Shown in pieces: positions 26,234 through 35,179 of a stretch of 64,000 bases of DNA. Source of the stretch: Streptomyces pilosus (GTDB lineage: Bacteria; Actinomycetota; Actinomycetes; Streptomycetales; Streptomycetaceae). The translations under genes were made by a program, and so were the position numbers. The notes under the pieces are model-generated. The model had not been told where the DNA came from, did no database searches, and saw only the letters and a program-made list of their open reading frames with translations. Position 1 is the first letter of the stretch; each line of letters starts with the position of its first letter. Location: the NCBI RefSeq assembly GCF_014649835.1, contig NZ_BMTU01000005.1:1-64000 (forward strand), written 5' to 3'.

Positions 26234-26424
26234 CCGGTGACTTCGGCGATCTGCTCCGTGATCGCGTCGTAGATCGACTGACCGATGTCCGTCCCCGTGA
26301 TCGCCAGTACGATGGCCACGACCACCGCGATGATGCCCAGGTACTCCACCGCGGTCTGGCCCTTGTCGTTGCGGGCTGCGCGGGACTGGAGGTAACTGAC
26401 GGTGGTGTTGATCCAGTTGCTCAT
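26230..26424 (-). CDS. Flp-family major pilin subunit
   Basis: 64 residues from the ATG at 26424, preceded by GGAGGGG (with an upstream ATG at 26487 less likely). It has a short leader, then KGQTAVEYLGIIAVVV, a classic Flp prepilin signal. A hydrophobic helix and a short tail (YDAITEQIAEVTG) follow. Flp pilins are cut by a TadV/CpaA peptidase and assembled by TadA-TadB-TadC into thin adhesive fibres. No prepilin peptidase gene was found in the window. Confidence 0.92.
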   Translation of the reverse strand: MSNWINTTVSYLQSRAARNDKGQTAVEYLGIIAVVVAIVLAITGTDIGQSIYDAITEQIAEVTG

Positions 26425-26574
26425 GGTGGTCCCCTCCGGCTGACGCGGTGGCGGCCTCTCCTGCGGGGCCGCTTTCGACATGAGCAACGTACGGCCGGAC
26501 GCCCCGTCCGGCAGAGGGTCCCAGGGCCCATTCCCGGGCCCAATCGCGGACCCACCGCTTCTTCGCCCTCGCCG

Positions 26575-27456
26575 TCACCGGAGTCCCCCCACTCCTCGGC
26601 CCGCACCCGGGCCCGGTGCCGTGCCGAGCCACTTCGCCGCGGCCTCGGAACGGCTCGTGCTGTGGAGCTTCGCGAAGATGCGGTTGATGTGATTCTTGAC
26701 CGTCTTCTCGCTGATGAAGCACGTGGCGGCGATCTGCTGGTTGTTCATGCCGGATGCGATGAGGTCCATGATCTCTGCCTCCCTCGTGCTCAGTTGGAAT
26801 CCGGACCTGTCGGGGGCGGCCGGACGGCCACCTGTCCACCCAGACGACGACTGTGCCACATCCGGTTGCAGTCGCGAAAGGTTTTCCACAGAAGTAGGCG
26901 GGTTCGGGATGTGCGGCAGGCCGATTCCGCCACGCTCAGGCGACGTTGTACGAGTCATCCCCAGACCGTCCGGCAGCGGTTGAGCCGGGCCCACCCCTTG
27001 GCGAAGTTGCGACAGCAATGCCCCGGCTGCCGTCGGAGTGAAGTGCGGCCGGCCCTCCTTGATGTCGCGCACCGCCGACACCAGCTGGTCCGCCGTGAAC
27101 TCGCCGTGCACCAGGTAGCCGCCCGCTCCCCTGCGCAGGGCCTCCTGGACGATCTCCGATTCCCTGCTGTACGTGAGCATCACGACCGGGGCGATGCCCA
27201 CCAGGTACGGGAGGGCGGAGATGCCGTCCACGCCAGGCATGCGGACGTCCAGGAGCACCACGTCGGGGCGGTGGGTACGGGCCGCCTCGCAGGCCTCGCG
27301 GCCGTCCGCCGCCTCCGCGACGACCGTGATGTCCTCGCGGCCCGTGAGGAGGGCGGTCAGGCCGGCCCGGACCACGGGGTTGTCGTCCGCCACCACCACG
27401 CGCAGCGAGGCGGGCGGGGGGACGTTCTCGAAGGGGTTCGGCGGTGGGGTCGTCAT
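26575..27456 (-). CDS. NarL/LuxR-type response regulator of the Tad operon
   Basis: 293 residues starting in an ATGA overlap with the kinase gene. The receiver domain has ADDN near the N-terminus and VVLLDVRMPG (phosphate-accepting Asp). VMLTYS supplies the switch Thr/Ser, but the usual Lys of the GYLLK motif is replaced by His (GGYLVHGEF). A ~90-residue linker leads to a LuxR HTH: LSTREAEIMDLIASGMNNQQIA and ISEKTVKNHINRIFAKL. It probably regulates the pilus operon it lies in. Confidence 0.9.
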   Translation of the reverse strand: MTTPPPNPFENVPPPASLRVVVADDNPVVRAGLTALLTGREDITVVAEAADGREACEAARTHRPDVVLLDVRMPGVDGISALPYLVGIAPVVMLTYSRESEIVQEALRRGAGGYLVHGEFTADQLVSAVRDIKEGRPHFTPTAAGALLSQLRQGVGPAQPLPDGLGMTRTTSPERGGIGLPHIPNPPTSVENLSRLQPDVAQSSSGWTGGRPAAPDRSGFQLSTREAEIMDLIASGMNNQQIAATCFISEKTVKNHINRIFAKLHSTSRSEAAAKWLGTAPGPGAGRGVGGLR

Positions 27457-29003
27457 GGCGTGGCCTCCGTCGGAGTTGTCGGCGTCACCGCCGCGAGCGG
27501 GAGTTCCAGGCGGACCTCCGTGCCCCGGGCGAGGGTGCCCCGGCCTATGCGGATGCGGGCTCCGACCGAGGCGGCCCGCTCGACCATGCCCACCAGGCCG
27601 AAGTGGCCCGCCCTGCGCAGGCTTTCGAGGTTCGTGCCGGGCGGGAGGCCGGAGCCGTCGTCGTAGACGCTGATGCGCAGGAGGTCTCCGTGGACGCCCG
27701 CGCGGACGTCGACCCGGGTCGGTCCGGCGTGCCGGTGGGCGTTCTCCAGGGCCTCCTGGGCGATGGTGAGCAGCTGGCGGGCCACCGCCGGGGGGACCGG
27801 GGGGACGGTGTCTTCGCCGGTCGGCGCGTACGCCGCCGGCAGACCGGTGCGTTTGCTGAAGTCCCGCGTGCGCGCGGCGAGTTCGACGAGGACGTCGGTG
27901 CCCTGGTCGGGGTCCGACTCCCGCCGGAGGTCGGCGAGGAGTTCGCGGGATTCGGCGGCGGCCCTGCGGGCCGAGCGGGCCACCAGTTCGGCCTGCTGCT
28001 TCACCAGGTCCGGGGTCATGCGGGGGGCGCCGGCCGTGGTGGCGAGGCCGTCCGCCGCCAGGGCCACGCCGTGCAGGGTCTTGGCGACCGAGTCGTGCAT
28101 CTCCCGGGCGAGGCGGGCCCGTTCGGCGCTGACCGCCTCCGTCACCGCCAGGCGGGCCTGGATCGTGGTGAGGGCCTGGGTCGCCCGGCCCAGGCGGAGC
28201 ATCAGCTTGCGGAGGCTGGAGCCGACGGCTCCCGCGACCACACAGAGGCCGGGGAGCAGCAGCGTCTGGGCCAGGTCGGTGTGCGGGTCCTCCAGCGTCG
28301 CGTAGACCAGCAGCAGGATCAGGCCCTGGAGGGAGGCGAAGACGGCGGCGCCGCGCCAGCCGTAGACCAGGCCCGCGAGGAGCGGGGTGCAGACGCTGAC
28401 GTAGGCGAGGGTGGTGTCCGGGCCGGCGGAGACCAGGAGCAGGGCCCCGAAGAGGGTGTCGACGGCCAGCAGGACGGGGTGGCGCAGGAGGAGGGGGCCG
28501 AAGCGTTCCCAGTCGCGGAAGAGGAGGTAGGACGCCATGAAGGTGACGACCACGGCGGTCGCGACGAGGCGGGTGCCCCAGCCGGGGCCGGCGTTGAGCA
28601 GGGCCGCGGGCGCGGCCACGGCGATCATCGCCAGGCGGAAGCCGAACACCTGGCGGCACAGGGCCTGGAGGGCGTTGGCCTGGATCTGCGCGTCGGGGGC
28701 GGGGTGCGGGGGGTGCGTCCGGCTCCCGGCCGGACGGGCGTCGGCGCCGGTGTCCCCCGCGGGCGTCCCCGGTACGGGCTCAACGGCGTCGACATCGGCG
28801 TCGATGTCGACGTCGGCGGGTGCGGGTGCCCGGCCCGCCGGTTCCCAGCCCGGTGGCAGGACCGGTGTCACCGACGTCACCGGGATGTCGGGGGCGCCCG
28901 TGCGCGCGTAGGGCGGCAGGACCGTGCCCGCCGGTGGTGTGGTGATCTCCGACGGCTCGGCCGGGCGGCGGAGCAGCCGCGTGCGTTCTCTCGTCGTCGT
29001 CAT
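27453..29003 (-). CDS. Sensor histidine kinase of the Tad operon
   Basis: 516 residues. A ~120-residue Pro/Asp-rich N-tail precedes five or six membrane helices (~120-290). The HisKA_3 dimerisation region follows (AREMHDSVAKTLHGVALAADGL, His phospho-acceptor), and a GHKL ATPase domain has NAHRHAGPTRVDV (N box) and VYDDGSGLPPG (G1). It is the partner of the overlapping response regulator and lies between TadC and the pilin gene. The long disordered N-tail is unusual. Confidence 0.9.
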   Translation of the reverse strand: MTTTRERTRLLRRPAEPSEITTPPAGTVLPPYARTGAPDIPVTSVTPVLPPGWEPAGRAPAPADVDIDADVDAVEPVPGTPAGDTGADARPAGSRTHPPHPAPDAQIQANALQALCRQVFGFRLAMIAVAAPAALLNAGPGWGTRLVATAVVVTFMASYLLFRDWERFGPLLLRHPVLLAVDTLFGALLLVSAGPDTTLAYVSVCTPLLAGLVYGWRGAAVFASLQGLILLLVYATLEDPHTDLAQTLLLPGLCVVAGAVGSSLRKLMLRLGRATQALTTIQARLAVTEAVSAERARLAREMHDSVAKTLHGVALAADGLATTAGAPRMTPDLVKQQAELVARSARRAAAESRELLADLRRESDPDQGTDVLVELAARTRDFSKRTGLPAAYAPTGEDTVPPVPPAVARQLLTIAQEALENAHRHAGPTRVDVRAGVHGDLLRISVYDDGSGLPPGTNLESLRRAGHFGLVGMVERAASVGARIRIGRGTLARGTEVRLELPLAAVTPTTPTEATP

Positions 29004-29022
29004 CGTGAGCCCTGCCTCCGCC

Positions 29023-29910
29023 CTACTCGCCCGTGATGGAGCCGAAGTCGGTGCCGGAGCCGAGGATCAGGCCGGCGCCGAGGAGGATCATCGTGGCCGG
29101 GACCATGAAGGTGGTGATCATCATGGTGGCCTTGGGGACCGCGCGGGCCGCCTTCCTGCGGGCGTTCTGCGCGTCCGTGCGGCGCATGTCCTTGGCCAGC
29201 GACACCAGCGTGTCGACGATCGGCGCGCCCAGTTCCTCCCCCTGCTGCAAGGCGGTCACGAACATCGCCACCTGCTCGGAGTCGTTGCGGCGGCGCAGTT
29301 CGGCGAACGCCTGCCTGCGGCTCATGCCCAGGTCCATCTGACGCAGGGTGATGCGCAGTTCGTCCGCCCAGGGGCCCTCGTACTTCGACGACACCCGGTC
29401 CAGGGCCTGCCGGAAGCCCAGGCCCGCGCTGACCACGACCGCCAGGACGTCCAGGAAGTCCGGCAGGGTCCGCTCGATGACGTCCTTGCGGATCCGGATC
29501 GCCGACCAGATGCCGACCTCCGTCCAGAACGCGCCGAACGCGAGCAGCAGCAGCGCCACCAGGAGCTGCCCGCGCATGAGGAAGACCAGGAAGCCGATGC
29601 CGCCCAGCGCGCCGTACACCGCGCGACGGGCGGCGTAGCGGTCGATGGTGAGGCCGCCGGGGTTGCCCGCCAGGTCGATCCTCCGGCGGTACCTGGCGAC
29701 CCGCGCCGGGCCCATGACGCGCAGCACGGCGGGGGCGTAGCGCATGCCCATGCGGTCGACGAGGGAGTCGACGGCGCCGGTGCGGGTGGAGCCGACCTCC
29801 AGGGCGAGCATCAGGTCGCCGGGGAGTTTCGCCTCGGCCCGGTACATGCGGATGCCGGCGAAGACGCCCCACACCCCGAGGCCCATCAGCAGGGCGAGCA
29901 GCAGTCCCAT
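29023..29910 (-). CDS. tadC: TadC inner-membrane pilus assembly protein
   Basis: 295 residues, a type II secretion F-domain protein. An N-terminal helix (LLLALLMGLGVWGVFAG) precedes a cytoplasmic region (PDFLDVLAVVVSAGLGFRQAL, and the motif LRQMDLGMSRRQAFAEL). Two C-terminal helices follow. Together with TadB it forms the platform that TadA drives. It is 19 bases upstream of the kinase gene on the same strand. Confidence 0.9.
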   Translation of the reverse strand: MGLLLALLMGLGVWGVFAGIRMYRAEAKLPGDLMLALEVGSTRTGAVDSLVDRMGMRYAPAVLRVMGPARVARYRRRIDLAGNPGGLTIDRYAARRAVYGALGGIGFLVFLMRGQLLVALLLLAFGAFWTEVGIWSAIRIRKDVIERTLPDFLDVLAVVVSAGLGFRQALDRVSSKYEGPWADELRITLRQMDLGMSRRQAFAELRRRNDSEQVAMFVTALQQGEELGAPIVDTLVSLAKDMRRTDAQNARRKAARAVPKATMMITTFMVPATMILLGAGLILGSGTDFGSITGE

Positions 29911-29931
29911 GTCAGTCAGCCTCCTCTCCGG

Positions 29932-30876
29932 TCAGACGTCGATGCGGGACAGTCGGCGGATGAGGATGAAGCCGACGGCGTACAGCCCGAAGGCGACGAT
30001 CACCGCGGCCTGCCCGGCCGGGGAGCCGGTCATGCGCTCCAGGGCGCCGTCCTTCACCCCGTTCATCAGGAACAGCGAGCCGACACCGAGGACGGGGACG
30101 GCGTACGACGTCATGCTCACCTGGGAGAGCTGGGTGCGGACCTCGCGCCGGGTCTCCTTGCGTTCCTCCAGGGTCTCGGTGAGGTTCCGCAGCGCGCTCA
30201 CCACCTGGCCGCCCGCCCGGTTGGACAGCACCAGGGTGGTCACCAGCACGACCAGTTCGCGGGAGGGGAGGCGGTCGGCGAGTTCACCGAGGGCGTCGTC
30301 CATGGACGCGCCGACCGCGAGCTGGTTGGCGACCTTCGCCAGTTCCTCGCCCGCCGGGGCCTCCAGTTCCTCCGCGGCCATGCCGATGGCCGTGCGCAGG
30401 GCCAGGCCCGCCTGGGTCGCGTTGGCCAGGATGCGGGCCAGTTCGGGGAGTTGGTTGATGAACTTCTCGATGCGTTTCTGCCGTTGCCAGTTCAGGAACT
30501 GCAGGGCCACCCAGATGCCGAGCAGTCCGGCGATCGGACCGAAGAACGGGGCGAGGGTGGCCTGGCCGATCAGCCAGAGGCCGGCGACGGTGGCGAGCAT
30601 GGCGGCGAAGAACTCGCCGGGGGTGATGTTTAGGCCGGTGGCCAGCAGGCGCAGCTCCAGCTTCCTGCCCAGCTTGGTGCGGCGCAGCCGGCGGTCCAGG
30701 GTGGGGAAGTGGCGTCGCCGGCCGACGACCGGGATCTGGCCGGTGGCCGAGAGGCGGTCCACCAGCGCCTGGCGCTGCGCCCTGCCGGAGGCGTAGGAAT
30801 GCACACCGACGACCGCGAGCACACAGGTGAGCAGGGCGATGCCGGCGGTCAGCCTGATCAGGTTCTGCAGATCCAT
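29932..30876 (-). CDS. tadB: TadB inner-membrane pilus assembly protein
   Basis: 314 residues, T2SSF family. It has an N-terminal helix (LTAGIALLTCVLAVVGVHSY), a middle pair of helices and a cytoplasmic F-domain (LPELARILANATQAGLALRTAIGMAAEELEAPAGEEL; split in mature form). Two final helices end at IVAFGLYAVGFILI. It is the TadC partner in the membrane platform. Downstream of TadA by 11 bases, in the usual Tad order. Confidence 0.9.
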   Translation of the reverse strand: MDLQNLIRLTAGIALLTCVLAVVGVHSYASGRAQRQALVDRLSATGQIPVVGRRRHFPTLDRRLRRTKLGRKLELRLLATGLNITPGEFFAAMLATVAGLWLIGQATLAPFFGPIAGLLGIWVALQFLNWQRQKRIEKFINQLPELARILANATQAGLALRTAIGMAAEELEAPAGEELAKVANQLAVGASMDDALGELADRLPSRELVVLVTTLVLSNRAGGQVVSALRNLTETLEERKETRREVRTQLSQVSMTSYAVPVLGVGSLFLMNGVKDGALERMTGSPAGQAAVIVAFGLYAVGFILIRRLSRIDV

Positions 30877-30887
30877 GGGGACGGTTC

Positions 30888-32225
30888 CTACCTGGCTTCT
30901 CGGGTGGCGAGCTGGTCGGCGGAGTGGGCGATGCCGAACGCCTGCGGGACGGGCTGGCTCGCCATGTAGAGGCGGTCGGCGGTGCGGCGGGGCAGGGGGT
31001 AGTGCTCGAAGGCGCCGTAGACGCGGCCGTCGGCGGCCATCGGCTGGGCGTGGAAGCGGGCGACCGTGGCCAGCCGGTACGGCTCCGAGCCGTGGCTCTC
31101 CAGCAGGGCGATCTCGGTGATGCGGCGGGCACCGTCGGCGAAGCGGGTGAGCTGGACGATCACGTCGAGGGCGCTGTTGATCTGGTCGTGCAGCGCCACG
31201 AAGGGGATCTCCACGTCGGACATGGAGGCCAGGGTCTGCAGGCGCATCAGCGCGTCCTCGGCGCTGTTGGCGTGGACGGTGGCGAGGGAGCCGTCGTGGC
31301 CGGTGGACATGGCCTGGAGCATGTCGAGCGACTCGCCGCCGCGGACCTCACCGACGACGATGCGGTCGGGGCGCATGCGCAGGGAGTTGCGGACGAGGTC
31401 GCGGATGGTGACCTTGCCCTTGCCCTCGACGTTCGGCGGGCGGGACTCCAGGCGGATGACGTGGGGCTGCTGGAGCTGGAGCTCGGCGGAGTCCTCGATG
31501 GTGATGATGCGTTCGCCCTCGGGGATCAGACCGGAGAGGGCGTTGAGCAGGGTGGTCTTCCCGGTGCCGGTGGCGCCCGACACGATGACGTTGAAGCGGG
31601 CCTGCACCAGTCCCGCGAGCAGGTACAGCATCTCCTCGTCGAGCGAGCCGAGGCCGATGAGTTCCTGGAGGGTGAAGGAGCGCGGGAAGCGGCGGATGGT
31701 GAGCGTGGCGCCGGTCAGGGACAGCGGCGGGATGATGACGTTGACGCGCTCACCCGAGGGGAGGCGGGCGTCGACCATGGGGTTGGCCTCGTCGACGCGG
31801 CGGTTCACCGTGGAGACGATGCGTTCGATCGTCTGCATGAGCTGGTCGTTGGAGGCGAAGCGCAGGGGCAGCTGCTCCACCCGGCCGCCGCGCTCGACGA
31901 AGATGGCGTCGGGGCCGTTCACCATGATCTCGGTGATCGACGCGTCCTCCAGCAGCGGTTCCAGGATGCCGAGGCCCAGTGCCTCGTCGACGACGCGGCG
32001 GATCAGCTGGGAGCGTTCGACGGTCGACAGGACCGGGCCCTCGCGGCTGATGATGTGGCCCAGGACGCGCTCCAGCCGGGCCCGCCGCTCGGCCGCGGCC
32101 AGCGAGCTCATCTCGGCGAGGTCGATCTCCTCCAGGAGCTTGGCGCGGTAGGAGGCGACCAGGTGGCCGTCCTCGCCCCGTCCGGCGCCCTCCTCGGGGG
32201 AGTTGATGCGTGCCCGCAGGCTCAT
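30888..32225 (-). CDS. tadA: TadA (CpaF-type) secretion ATPase
   Basis: 445 residues. It has the Walker A GATGTGKT (217-224), ASP and Walker B boxes (RPDRIVVGEVRGGESLDMLQAM, then TGHDGSLATVHAN). A preceding N-terminal domain carries VNGPDAIFVERGGRVEQLP. It hydrolyses ATP to drive pilus extension. The family member TadA of Actinobacillus and CpaF of Caulobacter have the same layout. The ORF begins with an ATG at 32225 close to a 16-bp repeat array. Confidence 0.95.
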   Translation of the reverse strand: MSLRARINSPEEGAGRGEDGHLVASYRAKLLEEIDLAEMSSLAAAERRARLERVLGHIISREGPVLSTVERSQLIRRVVDEALGLGILEPLLEDASITEIMVNGPDAIFVERGGRVEQLPLRFASNDQLMQTIERIVSTVNRRVDEANPMVDARLPSGERVNVIIPPLSLTGATLTIRRFPRSFTLQELIGLGSLDEEMLYLLAGLVQARFNVIVSGATGTGKTTLLNALSGLIPEGERIITIEDSAELQLQQPHVIRLESRPPNVEGKGKVTIRDLVRNSLRMRPDRIVVGEVRGGESLDMLQAMSTGHDGSLATVHANSAEDALMRLQTLASMSDVEIPFVALHDQINSALDVIVQLTRFADGARRITEIALLESHGSEPYRLATVARFHAQPMAADGRVYGAFEHYPLPRRTADRLYMASQPVPQAFGIAHSADQLATREAR

Positions 32226-32268
32226 GGGTCGCGTGCTCCTCGTTCTTGTGGCTCGTCCTGTGCCGCTC

Positions 32269-32348
32269 GTCCTGGTCGGTCGTCGTCCTGGTCGGTCGTC
32301 GTTCCGGTCGGCTGTCGCTCCGGTCGGTCGTCGTTCCGGTCGGTCCCC
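32269..32348. repeat. Five tandem copies of a 16-bp unit between tadE and tadA
   Basis: Units begin at 32269, 32285, 32301, 32317 and 32333. The first two are identical, GTCCTGGTCGGTCGTC, and the others differ by 2-5 bases. The array lies in the 144-base gap between the tadE stop and the tadA start, so it is transcribed within the operon and could vary in copy number or form structure. Confidence 0.9.
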
Positions 32349-32369
32349 GCGGTCCTCGCGGCCCCTCGG

Positions 32370-32750
32370 TCAGTGGTCCATCGGCATCGTGGCGGTCTTG
32401 CGGGCCGGGCCGAAGTCCCAGCCCGGGACGATCGACGGGATGTCGACCGTGGCGACGACGGTGACCTCCTCGCCGCCCCCCACCGGCACACACGTGGTGC
32501 CGTCGGCCAGCCAGGAGCTGACCGCGGCCGTGCAGGCCCCGTCGGCGCCCCGGTCCAGCGACGCGCTGCGGGCGCCCGCCCGCGCCGCGGTGCCCGCCTG
32601 CTGGGCGGTGTAGGCGATCAGGCCGAGCTGGACGACGGCCATGCCGACGATCAGCAGGACGGGGAGGAACCCCAGGTACTCCAGTGCCGCCTGGCCGCGG
32701 TCACGGTCACGGTCGCGGTTCTGCCGGCGGTAATCCCGTGGGTACGGCAT
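32370..32750 (-). CDS. tadE: TadE-like minor pseudopilin (1)
   Basis: 126 residues from the ATG at 32750, one base after the previous stop and preceded by GAGGAGGAGG. RDRGQAALEYLGFLPVLL is a TadE-type signal followed by a single membrane helix. The C-terminal ectodomain has a Cys pair (GACTAAVSS and GTTCVPVG) that could form a disulfide. It probably acts as a minor pilin in Flp pilus assembly. Confidence 0.88.
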   Translation of the reverse strand: MPYPRDYRRQNRDRDRDRGQAALEYLGFLPVLLIVGMAVVQLGLIAYTAQQAGTAARAGARSASLDRGADGACTAAVSSWLADGTTCVPVGGGEEVTVVATVDIPSIVPGWDFGPARKTATMPMDH

Positions 32751-32751
32751 C

Positions 32752-33159
32752 TCAGTCCTCCTCCTCCTCGACGGCACCCGCGTGGCCCGTCACCTCGAAG
32801 GGGAAGGAGACCGTGCCCGGGAAGAGGATGGGGACGTCCAGCCGCACGTCGGCGGTGACGAAGCCGCCTCCGGTCGCACAGTCCACGGTCGCTCCCCCCG
32901 CCCACGCTCCCGACAGCTTGTCGAGACCGGCGTCCTGGCAGGCGCCCTGGCGTGCCCCGGGTGCCGCCGCCGTCGCCGCCCGTACCGCTTCGTCCGCAGC
33001 ATTCCCCGCGAGCGTGAAGGTGTACCCCACGAGCACGAGCTGCCACAGCACCACCAGCGTCACCAGGATCGTCGGCGTCATGCCGAGGAACTCGATGGTG
33101 ACCTGGCCCCGGTCGCGGCCGGCCCTTCGTCGTAAGGAAGTGGTCCTCGTCCCGGTCAT
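32752..33159 (-). CDS. tadE: TadE-like minor pseudopilin (2)
   Basis: 135 residues in an ATGA overlap with the TadZ gene. The signal GQVTIEFLGMTPTILV and a single helix are followed by an Ala-rich stretch (AADEAVRAATAAAPGA) and a small ectodomain with two cysteines (GACQDAG; VDCATGGG). It ends with a short Glu/Asp tail. The second TadE/TadF-like gene in tandem is typical of Tad loci. Confidence 0.87.
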   Translation of the reverse strand: MTGTRTTSLRRRAGRDRGQVTIEFLGMTPTILVTLVVLWQLVLVGYTFTLAGNAADEAVRAATAAAPGARQGACQDAGLDKLSGAWAGGATVDCATGGGFVTADVRLDVPILFPGTVSFPFEVTGHAGAVEEEED

Positions 33160-34409
33160 CCCCCGCCGTCCTTCCGCCGCCGCATGCTCACCGACCCCCG
33201 GTCGCCGCGCAGCCGGCCGCTCTTCTGGGTGCCCTCGACGGCCTTGACCAGCCCGAGTTCGCCGGCCAGGCCCCACAGGGCCTGCTTCACCGTGCTCTTG
33301 CTCTCCAGTTCGTGGACGCGGCCCGCGTCCACCACCCCCTGGAGTTCCTTGAAGTGGGCGGGGACCGTGGTGGCCGCCACCGTCGTGCCGGTGATCTTCT
33401 GGATGAGCGGGGGCTGGATCTCCGTGCCCCGGGTGTGCCGGTTGACGACGATCGTGGTCTCCTCCGCCTTGCGGATCTGCAGCCGGTCCCACATCCGCAC
33501 CGCCCGCTTGGCGCCCCGTACGGCGATCACGTCGGGGGTGGTGACCAGCAGGGCCCGGTCGGCCATCTCCACGGCCGCCGCGCCGGCCCCGCCGAGCTGG
33601 GCACCGCAGTCGATGACGACGACCTCGTAGCGGGAGCGCAGGGCGCTGACGATCTGGCGGGTGGAGCGGTCGGTGACGTCCTCGCCGCGTTCGCCCTCGG
33701 CGGGGGCGAGCAGCAGGGCGAGGCCGGTGTCGTGGCGGAAGACGGCGTCGGCCAGGACGCGCGGGGAGATGTCCCCGACGGCGGCCAGGTCGACGACGGA
33801 CCGCCGGAACTGGACGTCCAGGTAGGAGGCGACGTCACCGGTCTGCAGGTCCATGTCGACCAGGGCGGTGGGCCGGCCGGACGCCTGGGCGGCGAGCGCG
33901 AGCTGGACGGCGGTCAGTGTCGCCCCCACGCCGCCCTTGGATCCGCTGACGGTGACGACGGTGCCGCCGACGCCGGTGAACACGTCGACGCCCGCGCCCA
34001 GGTGGCGGCGCACGCCGACCGACCACTGGGCGACGGCCTGGACGCGGCTGGCGAGTTCCTCGTAGCTGAGCGGGAGGGCGACCAGTCCGCGGGCGCCGTA
34101 GTCCATGGCCGCCTGGAAGAGGCCGGGGCTCGCGTCGGAGGTGACGAGGATGACGCCGACGGAGGGGAAGCGCAGGGCGACTTCCCGGATCAGCTCCAGT
34201 GCCGGGACGGGGCCGATCCGCTCGTGCACGACCACGACCTCGGGCAGTTCGTCGACGGACTCGGCGGCCAGGCGCGCGAGGGTGTCGACGAGCTGGGTGG
34301 AGTCGGCCACCGGGGCCACCGGCTCGGCGTCCGGGAGCTGGCTGAGCAGTGTGGTGACGGACCGGACCGCGTCCGCGTCGCCGACTGCCGGGAGGATCCT
34401 GGTGGGCAT
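33156..34409 (-). CDS. TadZ/CpaE-like ATPase
   Basis: 417 residues. The N-terminal receiver-like region (LPEVVVVHERIGPVPALELI, FPSVGVILVTSDASPG) lacks a clear phospho-acceptor Asp. A ParA/MinD-type ATPase follows: deviant Walker A VSGSKGGVGATL, ALVDMDLQTGDVASYLDV and VVVIDCGAQLG. The first Lys of the deviant P-loop is present (SKGGVGA), while the Lys in GK-type position is replaced. TadZ/CpaE proteins place pilus machinery in the cell. A C-terminal Arg/Gly-rich tail ends the protein. Confidence 0.9.
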   Translation of the reverse strand: MPTRILPAVGDADAVRSVTTLLSQLPDAEPVAPVADSTQLVDTLARLAAESVDELPEVVVVHERIGPVPALELIREVALRFPSVGVILVTSDASPGLFQAAMDYGARGLVALPLSYEELASRVQAVAQWSVGVRRHLGAGVDVFTGVGGTVVTVSGSKGGVGATLTAVQLALAAQASGRPTALVDMDLQTGDVASYLDVQFRRSVVDLAAVGDISPRVLADAVFRHDTGLALLLAPAEGERGEDVTDRSTRQIVSALRSRYEVVVIDCGAQLGGAGAAAVEMADRALLVTTPDVIAVRGAKRAVRMWDRLQIRKAEETTIVVNRHTRGTEIQPPLIQKITGTTVAATTVPAHFKELQGVVDAGRVHELESKSTVKQALWGLAGELGLVKAVEGTQKSGRLRGDRGSVSMRRRKDGGG

Positions 34410-34416
34410 GCGGCTC

Positions 34417-35124
34417 TCACTTGTCCTTCGCGAGTTCGTACGTCCGGTCCTGCTCGGGGACGGCGGTGTCGCCCCCGGGAGCGACCAGCGCGAGCCGGAC
34501 CCGCTGGGCGAACGACTCGGCGTAGGTGATGCGCTGGGCGTCGATGGCGGACAGCGCGAAGGTGATCGGGACCGCGTCGGTGGGCTGCCCGCCCCGGTCG
34601 TTCTCGTCGGGCTGGAGCGCGGTGAGCCGGCCCACGTCGAGGACCTTGGCGTTGGTCACGATGATCTTCGACTGGGCGGGGGCGCCTTCGCGCTCGCCCT
34701 CGAAGGTGGCGTAGACGTTGACCGACGCGCCCGGGGTGATCTTGCCGGCGACGCCGGTGGCCGCGTCGATCATGATGGCGACCTCCTGCTGCCCCGGCTG
34801 GAGCGCGGGCTGGTTCACGACCATGTCGCTCTGCAGCAGGGAGCCCTTGCGCAGGGTGGTCACGGCGATCTTCCCGCGGATGTCGGCGAGGTCGGTGACG
34901 GCGTTCTCCGACAGCCACCGCTCGGGCATCGAGATCTTCTCGAACTGGTCCGTGCCGAGCGCGGTGTAGGGCGCGATGTCGGACTTCAGCCGGTAGGCGG
35001 TGACCTCGGGGCCGACCTTGGATTTCACGTCGCTGATGACGGAGAGCACGCCGGCGAAAGCGCCGAGGGCACACAGGACCGACAGGAGCAGGAGTATCAC
35101 GCCTCGGCGCTGACGGGAGTTCAT
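34417..35124 (-). CDS. CpaB/RcpC-like SAF-domain pilus assembly protein
   Basis: 235 residues. A membrane helix near the N-terminus (RGVILLLLSVLCALGAFAGV) precedes the SAF domain: MPERWLSENAVTDLADIRGKIA and TTLRKGSLLQSDMV, then VAIMIDAATGVAGKITPGASV. CpaB homologues in diderms bind outer-membrane secretins or cell-wall sugars. In a monoderm, a peptidoglycan or pilus-channel role is likely. Seven bases upstream of TadZ. Confidence 0.88.
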   Translation of the reverse strand: MNSRQRRGVILLLLSVLCALGAFAGVLSVISDVKSKVGPEVTAYRLKSDIAPYTALGTDQFEKISMPERWLSENAVTDLADIRGKIAVTTLRKGSLLQSDMVVNQPALQPGQQEVAIMIDAATGVAGKITPGASVNVYATFEGEREGAPAQSKIIVTNAKVLDVGRLTALQPDENDRGGQPTDAVPITFALSAIDAQRITYAESFAQRVRLALVAPGGDTAVPEQDRTYELAKDK

Positions 35125-35179
35125 GAACCGTACAACCTCATCGGGATCATCGGGCCGGCTGGTGCGGTGGACGAACGGG

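Noticed and set aside
26485..26839. Upstream in-frame extension of the TadG-like gene through the Flp gene
   Set aside because: It overlaps the Flp gene in another frame and has no sense outside the pilin-like helix.
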